From Neisseria sp. (GTDB taxonomy: Bacteria; Pseudomonadota; Gammaproteobacteria; Burkholderiales; Neisseriaceae): a stretch of DNA of 47,088 bases. A model generated the notes under the pieces. It searched no databases. It worked only from the letters and a program-made list of their open reading frames with translations, and was not told the DNA's origin. Location: NCBI GenBank assembly GCA_030538415.1, contig JAUNTY010000018.1:1-47088 (forward strand), read 5' to 3'. Position numbers and translations under genes: made by a program. Below are positions 15,926 to 26,040 of the stretch, one piece after another; positions within the stretch are counted from its first letter, which is position 1; every line of letters starts with the position of its first letter.

Positions 15926-17356
15926 ATGTCGAAAGAGCCCCAATCCAAAGTGCCGAAAGAGCAGGTTGTACAGCTTTACCAGGGCAGCAAGCGGATTCAT
16001 CCGAAGCTGGCGAAAGGCCGCTTTGCCAATTGGCGTATTCTGGCCATTTTGGCCACCCAGTTTGTGTTTTATGTGTTGCCGTGGTTTAACTGGAGCGGCC
16101 GCCAGCTGGTGCTGTTTGATATTCCGAACCGCCATTTCTATATTTTCGGCCTCTCGCTGGGCATGGGCGACCTGATTTATCTGGCGGGATTGTTGATTAT
16201 TTCGGCTTTCGGCCTGTTTTGGTGGACGACGATTGCCGGGCGCTTGTGGTGCGGCTATGCCTGCCCGCAAACCGTGTATACCGAAATCATGTTGTGGATT
16301 GACCATTTTGTGGAGGGCGACCGCAACAAACGCCTGAAGCTGGATAAAGAGCCGTGGAATGCGCGCAAAATCCGCATCAAAGCCACCAAATATCTGCTGA
16401 TTTTTCTGGTGTGCGCGTGGACGGGCATCACGTTTGCCGGCTGGTTTACGCCGATTCGCGAGCTGGTGCCGGCCATTTTCAATTTCACCGTCGGCGGCGG
16501 CGCGCTGTTTGCTGCGGCGTTTTACGGCTTCATGACTTTCCTGTTTGCCCACATCATGCGCGAACAGGTGTGTAAATATATGTGCCCGTATGCCCGTTTC
16601 CAGAGCGCCATGTTTGACCACGACACGCTGGTGATTTCCTATGACGAAGAACGCGGCGAGCCGCGCGGCGCACGCAAGAAAACCGCCAGCAAGGAAGACA
16701 CCAACCTCGGCGACTGCATCAACTGCACCATGTGCGTACAGGTATGCCCCGTGGGCATCGACATCCGTGACGGCCTGCAATACGAATGCATCGGTTGCGC
16801 CGCCTGTATTGATGCCTGCGACGAAATCATGGACAAAATGAATTATCCGCGCGGCCTTATCCGCTACACCACCGAAAGTGTGTTGAAACACGAATATACC
16901 GACAAAGACATCAAAAAACGTCTGCTGCGCCCGCGCGTGCTGGGGTATGGCGCCGTGTTGTTTGTGGCGGTGGCCGCGTTGCTGACCGGCATTTTCACCC
17001 GTGAAACCCTGCATGTGGACATTATCAAAGACCGCGGCGTGATGGTGCGCGAAAATAATCAGGGCTGGCTCGAAAATGCGTATAATCTGCGCATTATCAA
17101 TGCCAGCGAAAGCGAGCAGGTGCTCACGGCCAAAGTGAGCGGCTTCGACGAAATCGCCCTGACCGGCCTGCCCGAAGGCGGCATCAGGGTGCCCGGCAAT
17201 GAAACCATCACCGTGCCGGTGCAGGTGTCTACCATTCCGGAGTATGCGGACAAAGGCAGCCATTCGATTGAATTCGAATTCAGCTACCGCGACACCGCAG
17301 AAGCTGACGCCGCACCGCGCACCATCACTGAAAAAGCTTCGTTTATTGGAGAATGA
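15926..17356 (+). CDS. ccoG: Cytochrome c oxidase accessory protein CcoG (FixG/RdxA)
   Basis: A 476-residue membrane-bound polyferredoxin needed for cbb3-type oxidase maturation, thought to reduce copper for the Cu_B site. I use the ATG at 15926, preceded by AAGGAAC, since the upstream in-frame extension runs through repeat DNA. Membrane helices occupy roughly residues 35-220. The family motif CGYACPQTVYTE is present near residue 110. Two 4Fe-4S motifs follow, CINCTMCVQVCPVG and CIGCAACIDACD, near 264-305. One further helix (about residue 335) precedes a C-terminal Ig-like periplasmic domain. It overlaps ccoH by 4 bases (ATGA). Confidence 0.95.
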   Translation: MSKEPQSKVPKEQVVQLYQGSKRIHPKLAKGRFANWRILAILATQFVFYVLPWFNWSGRQLVLFDIPNRHFYIFGLSLGMGDLIYLAGLLIISAFGLFWWTTIAGRLWCGYACPQTVYTEIMLWIDHFVEGDRNKRLKLDKEPWNARKIRIKATKYLLIFLVCAWTGITFAGWFTPIRELVPAIFNFTVGGGALFAAAFYGFMTFLFAHIMREQVCKYMCPYARFQSAMFDHDTLVISYDEERGEPRGARKKTASKEDTNLGDCINCTMCVQVCPVGIDIRDGLQYECIGCAACIDACDEIMDKMNYPRGLIRYTTESVLKHEYTDKDIKKRLLRPRVLGYGAVLFVAVAALLTGIFTRETLHVDIIKDRGVMVRENNQGWLENAYNLRIINASESEQVLTAKVSGFDEIALTGLPEGGIRVPGNETITVPVQVSTIPEYADKGSHSIEFEFSYRDTAEADAAPRTITEKASFIGE

Positions 17357-17913
17357 GTTTGGACAAACAGGATAAATCCAGGGTCTGGTATAAAGAGCCG
17401 TGGCCCTGGCTTTTGATGGCAGGCCCCGCCATTGTGGTGGTGGCTGCTTTCACCACTTTTTACATCGCCCAAAAAAATGCCCCGGATCTGGTGAGCGATG
17501 ATTATTATAAAGACGGCAAACACATTGATATCCAGCTGCACCGCGATGAAGAGGCAGTCAAGCGCCATATCGAAGCGCAGGTATTGGTGAGCCCGGATAA
17601 TAATGCGGCCAAAGTGTTTGTGAGCGGTGATTTCGATGCGCAAGAGCCGATGAACTTGGTGTTGATGCATCCGGCGCAAAAAGCCAACGACCAAACCGTG
17701 AAGCTGCAGGCAGACGGCGCAGCATCGGGCGACAAAGCCACTTACAGCGCCGTGTTCAAGCCGCTGCCCAAGGCCAACCACTGGTATGTGCGGTTGGAAG
17801 ATGCCGCCGGTATCTGGCGGGTGGAAAATACCTGGGTGGTGAGCCAGGGCAATGCGGTGAGTCTGACGCCGATGGACAAGCTTTTGGGGCAGGCGGCTCA
17901 AGCGCCGAAATAG
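17353..17913 (+). CDS. ccoH: FixH-family protein (CcoH-like cbb3 oxidase assembly factor)
   Basis: A 186-residue single-pass inner-membrane protein. The start overlaps the ccoG stop as ATGA, so the two are translationally coupled. A membrane helix at about residues 20-41 (WLLMAGPAIVVVAAFTTFYI) is followed by the FixH-type segment DLVSDDYYKDGKHIDIQ. The rest is a periplasmic beta-rich domain with the conserved-looking W near the end (GIWRVENTWVVSQ). FixH proteins help assemble cbb3 oxidase. The coupling with ccoG supports this role, and the oxidase operon itself is not in the window. Confidence 0.88.
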   Translation: MSLDKQDKSRVWYKEPWPWLLMAGPAIVVVAAFTTFYIAQKNAPDLVSDDYYKDGKHIDIQLHRDEEAVKRHIEAQVLVSPDNNAAKVFVSGDFDAQEPMNLVLMHPAQKANDQTVKLQADGAASGDKATYSAVFKPLPKANHWYVRLEDAAGIWRVENTWVVSQGNAVSLTPMDKLLGQAAQAPK

Positions 17914-17930
17914 ACGGCTGCTTGTTGCCT

Positions 17931-18022
17931 CTGAAAACGCATTTGCTGCGTTTTGGCCGGCTTTGCTGGCACAGCGTGTAAAACCACTCTTTTTGAGTGC
18001 GCTTTACATCTGCATTTTCAGG
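17931..18022 (-). repeat. Second copy of the CCTGAAAATGCAGATG palindromic repeat
   Basis: The minus strand begins CCTGAAAATGCAGATG and ends AATGCGTTTTCAG, the same ends as 15716-15799. The two copies sit on either side of ccoG-ccoH in opposite orientation. The interior differs between copies. Confidence 0.6.
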
Positions 18023-18061
18023 TGTAAAAAAACCTTGTAAACGATGAATCAGAAAACTTTG

Positions 18062-18130
18062 GGCCGTCTGAAAAGCATGAGGCAGTGAAAATTCCCGTTT
18101 CGACTGCCAAAAGGCTTTCAGACGGCCTTT
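18062..18130 (+). terminator. Long DUS-containing hairpin after ccoGH
   Basis: GGCCGTCTGAAAAGC pairs with GCTTTCAGACGGCC, and an inner stem GGCAGT/ACTGCC lies between them, followed by TTTTG. The whole folds into one extended hairpin. The rest of 17914-18327 shows a degraded CREE-like piece (about 18199-18264) and no gene. Confidence 0.6.
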
Positions 18131-18327
18131 TGTGAATGGATATTAATCAATATTGCAGTAGGCGCATCCCTACTACACGTGATAACATATGGGGTTTCTA
18201 TAGTCAGCAAACATACGCATACAAGGCAGCAACGCTGCATGAAGCGTCAGTTTCTTGGCTATTAATGCAATGCCGCCCGAACGTTTTCAGACGGCCTGTC
18301 AACCCAAAACCATCAGGACAAATCAGC

Positions 18328-20607
18328 ATGGACGATTTAATCAAAGAAGCCGCCCTACATTTTCACGAATACCCCAATCCGGGCAAAATCCAAGTCGCTC
18401 CCACCAAGCCTCTGGCCACCCAGTATGACCTTTCGCTGGCTTACTCGCCGGGCGTGGCCGCACCCTGTATGGAAATTTACAACGACCCGCTCGCTTCCTA
18501 CAAATACACCGCGCGCGGCAATCTGGTGGCGGTGATTTCCAACGGCACGGCGGTTTTGGGCTTGGGCAATATCGGCGCGTTGGCGGGCAAGCCGGTGATG
18601 GAAGGCAAGGGCGTATTGTTCAAAAAATTCGCCGGCATCGATGTGTTTGATATCGAAGTCAACGAAACCGATCCCGACAAACTGGTCGACATCATCGCTT
18701 CGCTGGAGCCGACATTCGGCGGCATCAACCTTGAAGACATCAAAGCGCCCGAGTGCTTTTATATTGAGAAAAAACTGCGTGAGCGCTGCAATATCCCTGT
18801 GTTTCACGACGACCAACACGGCACCGCCATCATCACCGCCGCCGCCGTACTCAACGGCTTGCGCGTGGTGGGTAAAGATATCGGTGAAGCCACGCTGGTG
18901 TGCTCCGGCGCGGGCGCGGCAGCGATTGCCTGCCTGAACCTCTTGGTGGCCTTGGGCATGAAACGCGAAAACATCACCGTATGCGACTCCAAAGGCGTGA
19001 TTTACCAGACTCGCGAAGACAAAGACCGCATGGATGAATCCAAAAAACACTATGCGGTTGCAGACAACGGCCAGCGCGTATTGGCCGATGCCGTGCCGGG
19101 TAAAGATATTTTCCTCGGTTTGTCCGGCCCCAATCTGCTGACCCCCGATATGCTCAAAACCATGAACGAGCAGCCCATCGTATTGGCGCTGGCCAACCCC
19201 ACGCCGGAAATCTGGCCGACCGATGCCAAGGCCGCCCGCCCTGATGTGGTGATTGGCACCGGCCGTTCGGATTTCCCCAATCAGGTCAACAACGTATTGT
19301 GTTTCCCGTTCATCTTCCGTGGCGCCTTGGATGTGGGTGCGACCACCATCAACGAAGAAATGAAGCTCGCCTGCGTGCGTGCGATTGCCGATTTGGCGAT
19401 GGCCGAGCAAAATGATGTGGTGGCCGGCGCTTATGGCGATGCCGACCTGCATTTCGGCCCCGAATACCTGATTCCCAAGCCTTTCGACCCGCGCCTGATT
19501 GCCACCATCGCACCGGCCGTGGCCAAGGCGGCCATGGATTCCGGCGTGGCCACGCGTCCGATTACCGATATGAACGCTTATGTCGACAAGCTGAATCAGT
19601 TTGTCTACAAATCCAGCCTGTTTATGCGTCCGGTATTTGCTCAAGCGAAAAAAGACGTGAAACGCGTGGTGTTGGCCGAGGGCGAAGACGAGCGCGTGTT
19701 GCATGCCGCCCAGCAGATTGCCACCCAGAAACTGGCCTTTCCGGTATTGGTCGGCCGCGCCGGCGTGATTGAAGCGCGCCTGCAAGACATCGGCCTCACC
19801 ATCCAGCCCGGCAAGGATTTCGAAATCATCGACAAAGCCGCCAATCCGCATTACGAAGCCTTGTGGACAAGCTATTACAACCTGCTCAAGCGTAAAGGCG
19901 TTACCGAGGAAATGGCGCGCAGCCGCCTGCTGTCGAACAACACGCTGATTGGCGCGTTGATGGTGCATCTCGGCCACGCCGATGCGCTGGTGTGCGGCAC
20001 GGTAGGCCGTTTCCGCGATCATTTCAAGGTACTGGAAGACGTTATCGGCTACAACAACCCCGAACGCAACGCCTTCGCCATGAACGCGCTGATTATCAAC
20101 AACAACAATTTCTTTATCGCCGACACTTATGTAAATGCCAACCCCACCGCCGAACAGCTGGCGCAGGGTACGCTGATGTGCGCCAAAGAAATGCAGCGCT
20201 TCGGCATCACGCCGAAAGTGGCTTTGCTGTCGAATTCCAACTATGGCTCCATTGATTTGCCGGAAAGCCGCAAAATGCAGCAGGCGCTGGAAATCGTGCG
20301 CGCGCAAAACCCCGATTTGGAAATCGACGGCGAAATGCAGGGTGACGTGGCGATGATGGAAGACATGCGCAAGCAGATTTTCCCCGAAACCACGCTCAAA
20401 GGCTCGGCCAACCTGCTGGTGATGCCGAATCTGGAAGCCGCCAACATCAGCTACAATCTGTTGCGCGTATCCAGCCCCAACGGCATCACCATCGGCCCGA
20501 TTCTGATGGGGCTGAACAAACCGGTACACATGGTAACGCCGATTTCCACCGTACGCCGCATTGTCAATATGGTGGCGCTGGCTGCCGTGGATGCGCAGCG
20601 CGGGTAA
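18328..20607 (+). CDS. maeB: NADP-dependent malic enzyme with C-terminal phosphotransacetylase-like domain
   Basis: A 759-residue fusion protein that oxidatively decarboxylates malate to pyruvate with NADP+, supplying NADPH and pyruvate. I start at [20 protein letters not shown] (18328), with AGGA upstream, and reject a longer in-frame ORF beginning at 18136 in repeat DNA. The malic-enzyme half (about residues 1-430) has [18 protein letters not shown] and the NADP fold [17 protein letters not shown]. From about residue 430 to the end is the phosphate acetyltransferase-like domain ([27 protein letters not shown]). In MaeB enzymes this second domain is regulatory, responding to acetyl-CoA. A DUS hairpin terminates it. 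Confidence 0.94.
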   Translation: MDDLIKEAALHFHEYPNPGKIQVAPTKPLATQYDLSLAYSPGVAAPCMEIYNDPLASYKYTARGNLVAVISNGTAVLGLGNIGALAGKPVMEGKGVLFKKFAGIDVFDIEVNETDPDKLVDIIASLEPTFGGINLEDIKAPECFYIEKKLRERCNIPVFHDDQHGTAIITAAAVLNGLRVVGKDIGEATLVCSGAGAAAIACLNLLVALGMKRENITVCDSKGVIYQTREDKDRMDESKKHYAVADNGQRVLADAVPGKDIFLGLSGPNLLTPDMLKTMNEQPIVLALANPTPEIWPTDAKAARPDVVIGTGRSDFPNQVNNVLCFPFIFRGALDVGATTINEEMKLACVRAIADLAMAEQNDVVAGAYGDADLHFGPEYLIPKPFDPRLIATIAPAVAKAAMDSGVATRPITDMNAYVDKLNQFVYKSSLFMRPVFAQAKKDVKRVVLAEGEDERVLHAAQQIATQKLAFPVLVGRAGVIEARLQDIGLTIQPGKDFEIIDKAANPHYEALWTSYYNLLKRKGVTEEMARSRLLSNNTLIGALMVHLGHADALVCGTVGRFRDHFKVLEDVIGYNNPERNAFAMNALIINNNNFFIADTYVNANPTAEQLAQGTLMCAKEMQRFGITPKVALLSNSNYGSIDLPESRKMQQALEIVRAQNPDLEIDGEMQGDVAMMEDMRKQIFPETTLKGSANLLVMPNLEAANISYNLLRVSSPNGITIGPILMGLNKPVHMVTPISTVRRIVNMVALAAVDAQRG

Positions 20608-20624
20608 AGAGTGCGGGCATCATC

Positions 20625-20657
20625 AAAGGCCGTCTGAAAGGATTCAGACGGCCTTTT
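20625..20657 (+). terminator. DUS hairpin terminator after maeB
   Basis: AAAGGCCGTCTGAA and TTCAGACGGCCTTTT form a tight stem with a T run, 17 bases after the stop. Confidence 0.75.
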
Positions 20658-20751
20658 GTGTGAATGGATATCGAGGGATTGCTGCAAAACCGCTATTGAG
20701 TTGTTGCGTGCGGTTTTGCTGTTTTTTGGGTTTAGAATATTGATTTCACTA

Positions 20752-20823
20752 TATAGTGAAAAAACTTAATATCTGCTACGGCAAGGCGCAGCAACGCTGT
20801 ATCAAACTAACGGAACGACTATA
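20752..20823. repeat. Short Correia-type repeat with mismatched ends
   Basis: The left end is TATAGTGAAAAAACTTA and the right end is CTAACGGAACGACTATA, which belong to two different end types. The central core is deleted, leaving GCTACGGCAAGGCGCAGCAACGC. The following 20824-21011 has no gene I can recognise; it is GC-rich and could be a decayed coding remnant. Confidence 0.65.
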
Positions 20824-21011
20824 AATTTCCGCCATGACTCGGGCGGTTGTGTCCGACATTCTGACGCTTTGGGAACGCTTCCTGAAAACACCGCCTCGTA
20901 TGCCGCAGGCTCTGATGGGCCGGTATTTTGATGGCCAGATTGATGCGGTGGCGTTGCCGCCCGTCAGGCGCGGCATGCAGGCAAAACCATTATTGTTTGC
21001 GCGGATTCCCC

Positions 21012-21761
21012 TCAGCGCTGGCCGCTGGTGTTGTAGCGCTTTTCCAGCCGGGCAAACAGCCAGCTCAAACACATGGTCATCACGAGGTAAATCAGCGCGA
21101 TGGTATAGAGCGGCTCTTCGTAAATCGAATAGCGGCCGGAGATGGTGCGCTGCACGTAAGCCAATTCGGCCACGGCGATAGCGGATAGCAGCGAGCTGTC
21201 TTTCAGCAGGGTGATGAATTCGTTGGCCAAGGGCGGCAACATGCGGCGGAAGGCTTGTGGCAGAATCACATAGCGCATGGCCTGCGGATAGCTGAGGCCG
21301 AGCGAGCGGGCGGCTTCAATCTGACCTTTGTCGATAGACTGGATGCCGGCGCGGACGATTTCTGTAATGTAGGCGCCCGCATTGACGGTGAGCGCCAGCG
21401 TGCCCGCAATCAGCGCACCGTAGTTGCGGCGCAGCTCCACTGCCAGATCGCCGCTGATGAGCCAACCGTCGGTGGGGTTGATGAGGGCTACCGCCCAGAT
21501 GAAATACCAAATGAAAATCTGCACAAACAGCGGCGTGCCGCGGAAAATGGTGACGTAAACCAGCGAGGCTGTGCGCAATAGCCAGGCCAGCGCGCGGGTG
21601 AAGGCGTTGCCTTTTTCAAAACGGATGATGCGTGCCAGCGCGCCAAACAAGCCCAATACGGTGCCGCCGAGCGTGGCTGCGACGGTCAGCCCCAAAGTGG
21701 TGAGTGCGCCATAGAAAAACATTTGGCGGTATTCATAAATGATGTCGAAACGAAAGTCCAT
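21012..21761 (-). CDS. Polar amino acid ABC transporter permease (HisM/GlnP family)
   Basis: A 249-residue inner-membrane permease with five or so helices. The family EAA loop, which docks the ATPase, is EAARSLGLSYPQAMRYVILP at about residues 152-171. The motif FIRGTPL occurs as IFRGTPLFVQIFIWYF near residues 92-107, typical of the His/Glu/Asp/Gln importer permeases. It normally works with a second permease or as a homodimer, an ATPase and a binding protein. None of these partners is adjacent, so either they lie elsewhere or the locus has been broken. The substrate is not decidable from the sequence. Confidence 0.88.
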   Translation of the reverse strand: MDFRFDIIYEYRQMFFYGALTTLGLTVAATLGGTVLGLFGALARIIRFEKGNAFTRALAWLLRTASLVYVTIFRGTPLFVQIFIWYFIWAVALINPTDGWLISGDLAVELRRNYGALIAGTLALTVNAGAYITEIVRAGIQSIDKGQIEAARSLGLSYPQAMRYVILPQAFRRMLPPLANEFITLLKDSSLLSAIAVAELAYVQRTISGRYSIYEEPLYTIALIYLVMTMCLSWLFARLEKRYNTSGQR

Positions 21762-21816
21762 ATGAGGTTCTTCTGATTGGGTTTTAATGGATTGGGGCGG
21801 ATTGAATCCGGCTGGT

Positions 21817-21849
21817 AAACCCGCTATTTTACAATAAAATGCCGGGTTT
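21817..21849. promoter_or_regulatory. Imperfect inverted repeat over the permease promoter region
   Basis: AAACCCGCTATTTT and AAAATGCCGGGTTT pair with one 2-base internal mismatch around a 5-base loop. On the minus strand it contains TAAAAT, a possible -10 for the permease gene 56 bases downstream. It could be an operator or an attenuator hairpin. Confidence 0.4.
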
Positions 21850-21905
21850 GGGCGGCTAAATGCACGACGGTGCTACAGGATGGGAAAAATAGTCGCGGCA
21901 AGGCT

Positions 21906-21923
21906 AAAATTGTTAACAATTTT
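21906..21923. promoter_or_regulatory. Perfect 18-bp palindrome in the permease-ribF divergent region
   Basis: AAAATTGTTAACAATTTT is fully self-complementary and lies about midway between two divergent genes. It shares the TTGTTA/TAACAA half-sites of the palindrome upstream of the cytochrome c5 gene. It is an operator candidate; the regulator is unknown. Confidence 0.4.
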
Positions 21924-22082
21924 CCATATCATGCCAAGCGACGGGCAGGCAAGTCAAGCAGTTTCGGGTCAAACGGCCGGTGGCGCGATGGCGGTTTCAG
22001 ACGGCCTGAAAGGCTTATTGGCTATAAAAAAAAGCCGATTGCGTTTACAATATCGAATTATTGCAAAAACACAGACAAACTG

Positions 22083-23015
22083 ATGATGAAAGTTTGGTTC
22101 GGGCAAACCCAAGCCCCCGATTTTCCGCAAGGCGCAGCGGTCACCATCGGCAATTTCGACGGCGTGCACCTCGGCCACCGCCATATTTTACAGCGCTTGC
22201 GGGCGGAAGCCGACAGCCGCGGCCTGGCTGCCGTGGCGATTATTTTCGAGCCGCAGCCGCAGGAATTTTTTGCCCGCAAGCAGGGGCGCGAACTGCCTTA
22301 CCGTTTAACCCCCCTGCGCAGCAAATTGCAGCTGTTGCGCGAAACCGGCTGCCTGGATGCGGTGTGGGTGTTGCGTTTCAATCAGGCATTTGCCGATATT
22401 GCGGCGCAGGAATTTATCAGCCGCTTGCTGTGCCGTAACCTCAATACCAAATATCTGCTGATTGGCGATGATTTCCGCTTCGGTGCAGGGCGGCAGGGCG
22501 ATTTTGCGATGCTGCAAAGTCATGATGGTTTTGTTACCGAGCGCACGCCATCGGTATTGGTGGAAAATATCCGCGCCAGCAGCACCGCCGTGCGCCGTGC
22601 CCTTTCAGACGGCAATCTGGCTTATGCCAAAAAGCTGCTCGGTCACGATTATATGCTCAGCGGCCATGTGAAGCATGGCGCCAAACTCGGGCGCACCATC
22701 GGCTGCCCCACCGCCAATGTCCAGCTTGCGCAACACCACTATGCCTTGAGCGGCGTGTTTGTGGTGGAAGCCGAAGGCGCGTTCGGCAAAAAGCGCGGTG
22801 TGGCCAGCTTCGGTTTCAATCCCACCGTTTCCGCCACGCGCCGACAGAAATTGGAAGTGCATCTGTTTGACTTCGACGGCGATTTATACGGCCAACGTAT
22901 CCGCGTGCGCTTTTTGCACAAATTGCGCGACGAAGAAAAATTCGACGGCATCGATGCGCTTAAGCAGCAGATTTGGGTGGATATGGATGCCGCCCGCAAT
23001 TGGGCGGAAAGCTGA
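22083..23015 (+). CDS. ribF: Bifunctional riboflavin kinase/FAD synthetase
   Basis: A 310-residue enzyme making FMN from riboflavin and then FAD. I start it at the ATG at 22083 (a second ATG follows directly), not at the far upstream in-frame ATG in non-family sequence. The N-terminal FAD synthetase domain has the nucleotidyltransferase motif VTIGNFDGVHLGHRHIL at about residues 19-35, and LIGDDFRFGAGRQGD near 125-139. The C-terminal flavokinase domain shows GRTIGCPTANVQL (about 199-211) with the PTAN signature. It carries an internal DUS at about 22602. A TACAAT -10 candidate lies at 22046-22051. The ribF-ileS-lspA-ispH order is widespread in proteobacteria. Confidence 0.94.
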   Translation: MMKVWFGQTQAPDFPQGAAVTIGNFDGVHLGHRHILQRLRAEADSRGLAAVAIIFEPQPQEFFARKQGRELPYRLTPLRSKLQLLRETGCLDAVWVLRFNQAFADIAAQEFISRLLCRNLNTKYLLIGDDFRFGAGRQGDFAMLQSHDGFVTERTPSVLVENIRASSTAVRRALSDGNLAYAKKLLGHDYMLSGHVKHGAKLGRTIGCPTANVQLAQHHYALSGVFVVEAEGAFGKKRGVASFGFNPTVSATRRQKLEVHLFDFDGDLYGQRIRVRFLHKLRDEEKFDGIDALKQQIWVDMDAARNWAES

Positions 23016-23085
23016 ATATTCAGACGGCCTGAAGAATTATCATGTGAGGCCGTCTGAAAGCCTGATAGAATAAAGCAGATTCCGT

Positions 23086-23091
23086 TACAAT
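23086..23091 (+). promoter_or_regulatory. Candidate -10 box for ileS
   Basis: TACAAT lies 86 bases before the ileS ATG and upstream of the 40-bp palindrome. If it is used, the palindrome would be in the ileS 5' leader. The -35 is weak. Confidence 0.35.
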
Positions 23092-23109
23092 ATATTTTTA
23101 GTATAACAA

Positions 23110-23149
23110 GGTTTCAGACGGCCTTTCATATGAAAGGCCGTCTGAAACC
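23110..23149. repeat. Perfect 40-bp DUS palindrome in the ribF-ileS gap
   Basis: Two DUS face each other with no loop: GGTTTCAGACGGCCTTTCAT is followed by its exact complement. As RNA it would be an uninterrupted hairpin; as DNA it could extrude a cruciform. It ends 27 bases before the ileS start and no T run follows, so it is not a standard terminator for ribF. Confidence 0.85.
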
Positions 23150-23176
23150 GGTTCAACGAAGCACGAGAAAACCGAC

Positions 23177-25957
23177 ATGACCGATTACAGCAAAACCGTA
23201 AACCTGCTCGAAAGCCCGTTTCCGATGCGCGGCAATTTGGCCAAACGCGAGGGCGGCTGGCTGAAAAGCTGGTATGAGCTTAAACGCTACCAAAAGCTGC
23301 GCGAAATCGCCCAAGGCCGTCCGAAATTCATTCTGCACGACGGCCCGCCGTATGCCAACGGCGACATCCACATCGGTCATGCCGCCAATAAGATTCTGAA
23401 AGACATCATCCTGCGCAGCAAAACGCTGGCCGGTTTCGACGCGCCGTATGTGCCGGGTTGGGACTGCCACGGCCTGCCGATCGAATTGATGGTGGAAAAG
23501 TTGCACGGCAAAGACATTCCCGCCGCGCGTTTCCGCGAATTGTGCCGCGAATATGCCAAAGAGCAAATCGCGCGCCAGAAAAAAGACTTCATCCGCCTGG
23601 GCGTGATGGGCGATTGGGAGCATCCTTACCTCACCATGGATTTCAAAACCGAAGCCGACACTGTGCGCGCTTTGGGCGAAATCTACAAAGCCGGTTATCT
23701 TTATCGCGGCGAAAAACCAGTGCAGTTTTGCCTCGATTGCGGCTCGTCGCTGGCCGAAGCAGAAGTGGAATATAAAGACAAAGTTTCCCCCGCGATTGAC
23801 GTCGCCTACCGTTTCCAAGACAACGCCGCGCTCGCCAAAGCCTTCGGTTTGAACGAAATCAGCGGCGAAGCCTTTGCCGTGATTTGGACGACCACGCCGT
23901 GGACGCTGCCCGCCAGCCAGGCCGTCAGCGCCGGTGCGGATTTGGTGTATCAATTGCTGGATACCGCCAAAGGCAAACTGGTGTTGGCGAAAGATTTGGC
24001 CGAAGAAGCGCTCGAACGCTACGGCCTGGAAGGCGCGCCCGTTTTGGCCGAAACCAACGGCAGCAAGCTGGAAAACCTGCACCTGAGCCATCCCTTCCTC
24101 GAGCGCGACATCCTGATGCTCAACGGCGACCACGTCACCACCGATGCAGGTACCGGCCTCGTCCACACCGCGCCCGCGCACGGTTTGGAAGACTATTTCG
24201 TCTGCATCAAATACGGCATCGAATTGGACAATCCCGTCAACGGCGAAGGCCGCTACCGCAGCGACGTGCCGCGCGTGGCTGGGCTGACTGTGTGGGAAGC
24301 CAATCCCGTGATCATCGAATGGTTGCAGGAAAACAACCGCCTGCTGGCGCACATCAAAATCGAACACAGCTACGCCCACTGCTGGCGGCACAAGACCCCG
24401 CTGATCTACCGCGCCACCGGCCAATGGTTTATCGGCATGGACAAAGCCGGCAACGACGGCAAAACCCTGCGCAACAAGGCCATGAAAGCGGTGGACGACA
24501 CCGAATTCTTCCCCGCCTGGGGTCGCGCCCGCCTCGAAGCGATGATTGAAGGCCGCCCCGATTGGGTGGTGAGCCGCCAGCGCTATTGGGGCACGCCGAT
24601 GACCTTCTTTGTGCATAAAGAAAGCGGCGAGTTGCATCCCAAGAGCGCCGAATTGCTCGAAGAAGTGGCCAAGCGCATCGAAGGCAAAGGCATTGAAGCC
24701 TGGTTTGCGCTCGATGCCAAAGAATTGCTGGGCGACGAAGCCGCCGATTATGAAAAACTCAGCGACACGCTCGATGTGTGGTTCGATTCCGGCAGCACCC
24801 ATTTTTCAGTGTTGAAACAGCGCGAAGAATTGGCCTGGCCTGCCGATTTGTATCTCGAAGGCAGCGATCAGCATCGCGGCTGGTTCCAATCCTCGATGCT
24901 GATCGGTTGCGCCGCAGTAGGCCGCGCGCCTTACAAACAATTGCTTACCCACGGTTTCGTGGTCGATCAAAACGGCCGCAAAATGTCGAAATCTTTGGGC
25001 AACGTGGTGGCGCCGCAAGAAGTGTATAACGAATTCGGCGCCGACATCCTGCGCCTGTGGACGGCCTCTACCGATTACAGCGGTGAGTTGGCGATTTCCA
25101 AAGAAATCCTCAAACGCGTGACCGAAAGCTACCGCCGCATCCGCAATACCTTGAGCTTTTTGTTTGCCAACCTCAGCGATTTCTCCGCCATCGAACACGC
25201 CGTGCCGCAAGACCAAATGCTCGAAATCGACCGCTACGCCTTGGTGTTGGCGCGCCAATTGCAAGAGCGTTTGGCGGGCGATTACTATCCGCGCTATGCC
25301 TTCCACTTCGCCGTGAAAGACATCGTGGCCTTCTGCTCGGAAGACTTGGGCGCGTTTTACCTTGATATTCTCAAAGACCGCCTCTACACCACCCAAGCCG
25401 ACAGCCACGCCCGCCGCAGCGCCCAAACCGCGCTCTATCACATCACCCGCAGCCTGGTGTTGCTGATTTCGCCGATTCTCTGCTTCACCGGCGAAGAAGC
25501 TTGGGACATCATCGGCGGCGGCGAAGAAGACAGCGTGTTGTTCCACACTTGGCACGAATTCCCGTCCATCAACGAGAAGAGCGAAGCAGAGCTGGTGAAA
25601 AAATGGCAGGCCGTGCGCGAAGTGCGCGACGCGGTTACCGCCGCCATCGAGCCCTTGCGTGCCGATAAATCGGTCGGTTCGTCGTTGCAGGCCGAAGTCG
25701 AAATCACCGCGCCCGATGCGGTGGCAGGCTATCTGAAAGCCCTCGGCGCAGAATTGCGTTTTGCCCTGCTGGTGTCCAAAGCCGGCGTAGAGAAGGGCGA
25801 CGAGCTGGCCGTCAGCGCCGCTGTGAGCGCAGGCGAAAAATGCGAGCGCTGCTGGCACTACACCGCCGATGTCGGCTCGGTTGCCGGTCATCCCACCATC
25901 TGCGCCCGCTGCGCCGATAATGTCGACGGCAAAGGTGAAACGCGCCATTACGCTTGA
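23177..25957 (+). CDS. ileS: Isoleucyl-tRNA synthetase
   Basis: A 926-residue class I aminoacyl-tRNA synthetase that charges tRNA-Ile and edits misactivated valine. The HIGH motif is in [17 protein letters not shown] at about residues 56-72. The KMSKS motif is KMSKSLGN at about residue 602. The connective-peptide editing domain has the [11 protein letters not shown] motif near 237. The C-terminal zinc finger is CERCWHY...CARC at about residues 893-916, marking the type 1 (IleS1-like) bacterial form. The start lies 27 bases after the 40-bp palindrome. A DUS terminator follows. Confidence 0.97.
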   Translation: MTDYSKTVNLLESPFPMRGNLAKREGGWLKSWYELKRYQKLREIAQGRPKFILHDGPPYANGDIHIGHAANKILKDIILRSKTLAGFDAPYVPGWDCHGLPIELMVEKLHGKDIPAARFRELCREYAKEQIARQKKDFIRLGVMGDWEHPYLTMDFKTEADTVRALGEIYKAGYLYRGEKPVQFCLDCGSSLAEAEVEYKDKVSPAIDVAYRFQDNAALAKAFGLNEISGEAFAVIWTTTPWTLPASQAVSAGADLVYQLLDTAKGKLVLAKDLAEEALERYGLEGAPVLAETNGSKLENLHLSHPFLERDILMLNGDHVTTDAGTGLVHTAPAHGLEDYFVCIKYGIELDNPVNGEGRYRSDVPRVAGLTVWEANPVIIEWLQENNRLLAHIKIEHSYAHCWRHKTPLIYRATGQWFIGMDKAGNDGKTLRNKAMKAVDDTEFFPAWGRARLEAMIEGRPDWVVSRQRYWGTPMTFFVHKESGELHPKSAELLEEVAKRIEGKGIEAWFALDAKELLGDEAADYEKLSDTLDVWFDSGSTHFSVLKQREELAWPADLYLEGSDQHRGWFQSSMLIGCAAVGRAPYKQLLTHGFVVDQNGRKMSKSLGNVVAPQEVYNEFGADILRLWTASTDYSGELAISKEILKRVTESYRRIRNTLSFLFANLSDFSAIEHAVPQDQMLEIDRYALVLARQLQERLAGDYYPRYAFHFAVKDIVAFCSEDLGAFYLDILKDRLYTTQADSHARRSAQTALYHITRSLVLLISPILCFTGEEAWDIIGGGEEDSVLFHTWHEFPSINEKSEAELVKKWQAVREVRDAVTAAIEPLRADKSVGSSLQAEVEITAPDAVAGYLKALGAELRFALLVSKAGVEKGDELAVSAAVSAGEKCERCWHYTADVGSVAGHPTICARCADNVDGKGETRHYA

Positions 25958-25975
25958 TGCCGTTTGTTGATATGC

Positions 25976-26011
25976 AAGGCCGTCTGAAAGAATGGTTTCA
26001 GACGGCCTTTT
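25976..26011 (+). terminator. DUS hairpin terminator after ileS
   Basis: AAGGCCGTCTGAAA and TTTCAGACGGCCTTTTG form a stem with a T run. Confidence 0.75.
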
Positions 26012-26040
26012 GTTATGTGCTTGATGTTAAAATGACCGCC

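Noticed and set aside
18136-18327. 64-residue N-terminal extension of MaeB
   Set aside because: It is encoded by repeat-like DNA with a DUS (FRRPVN). The ATG at 18328 with AGGA upstream gives the normal enzyme N-terminus.
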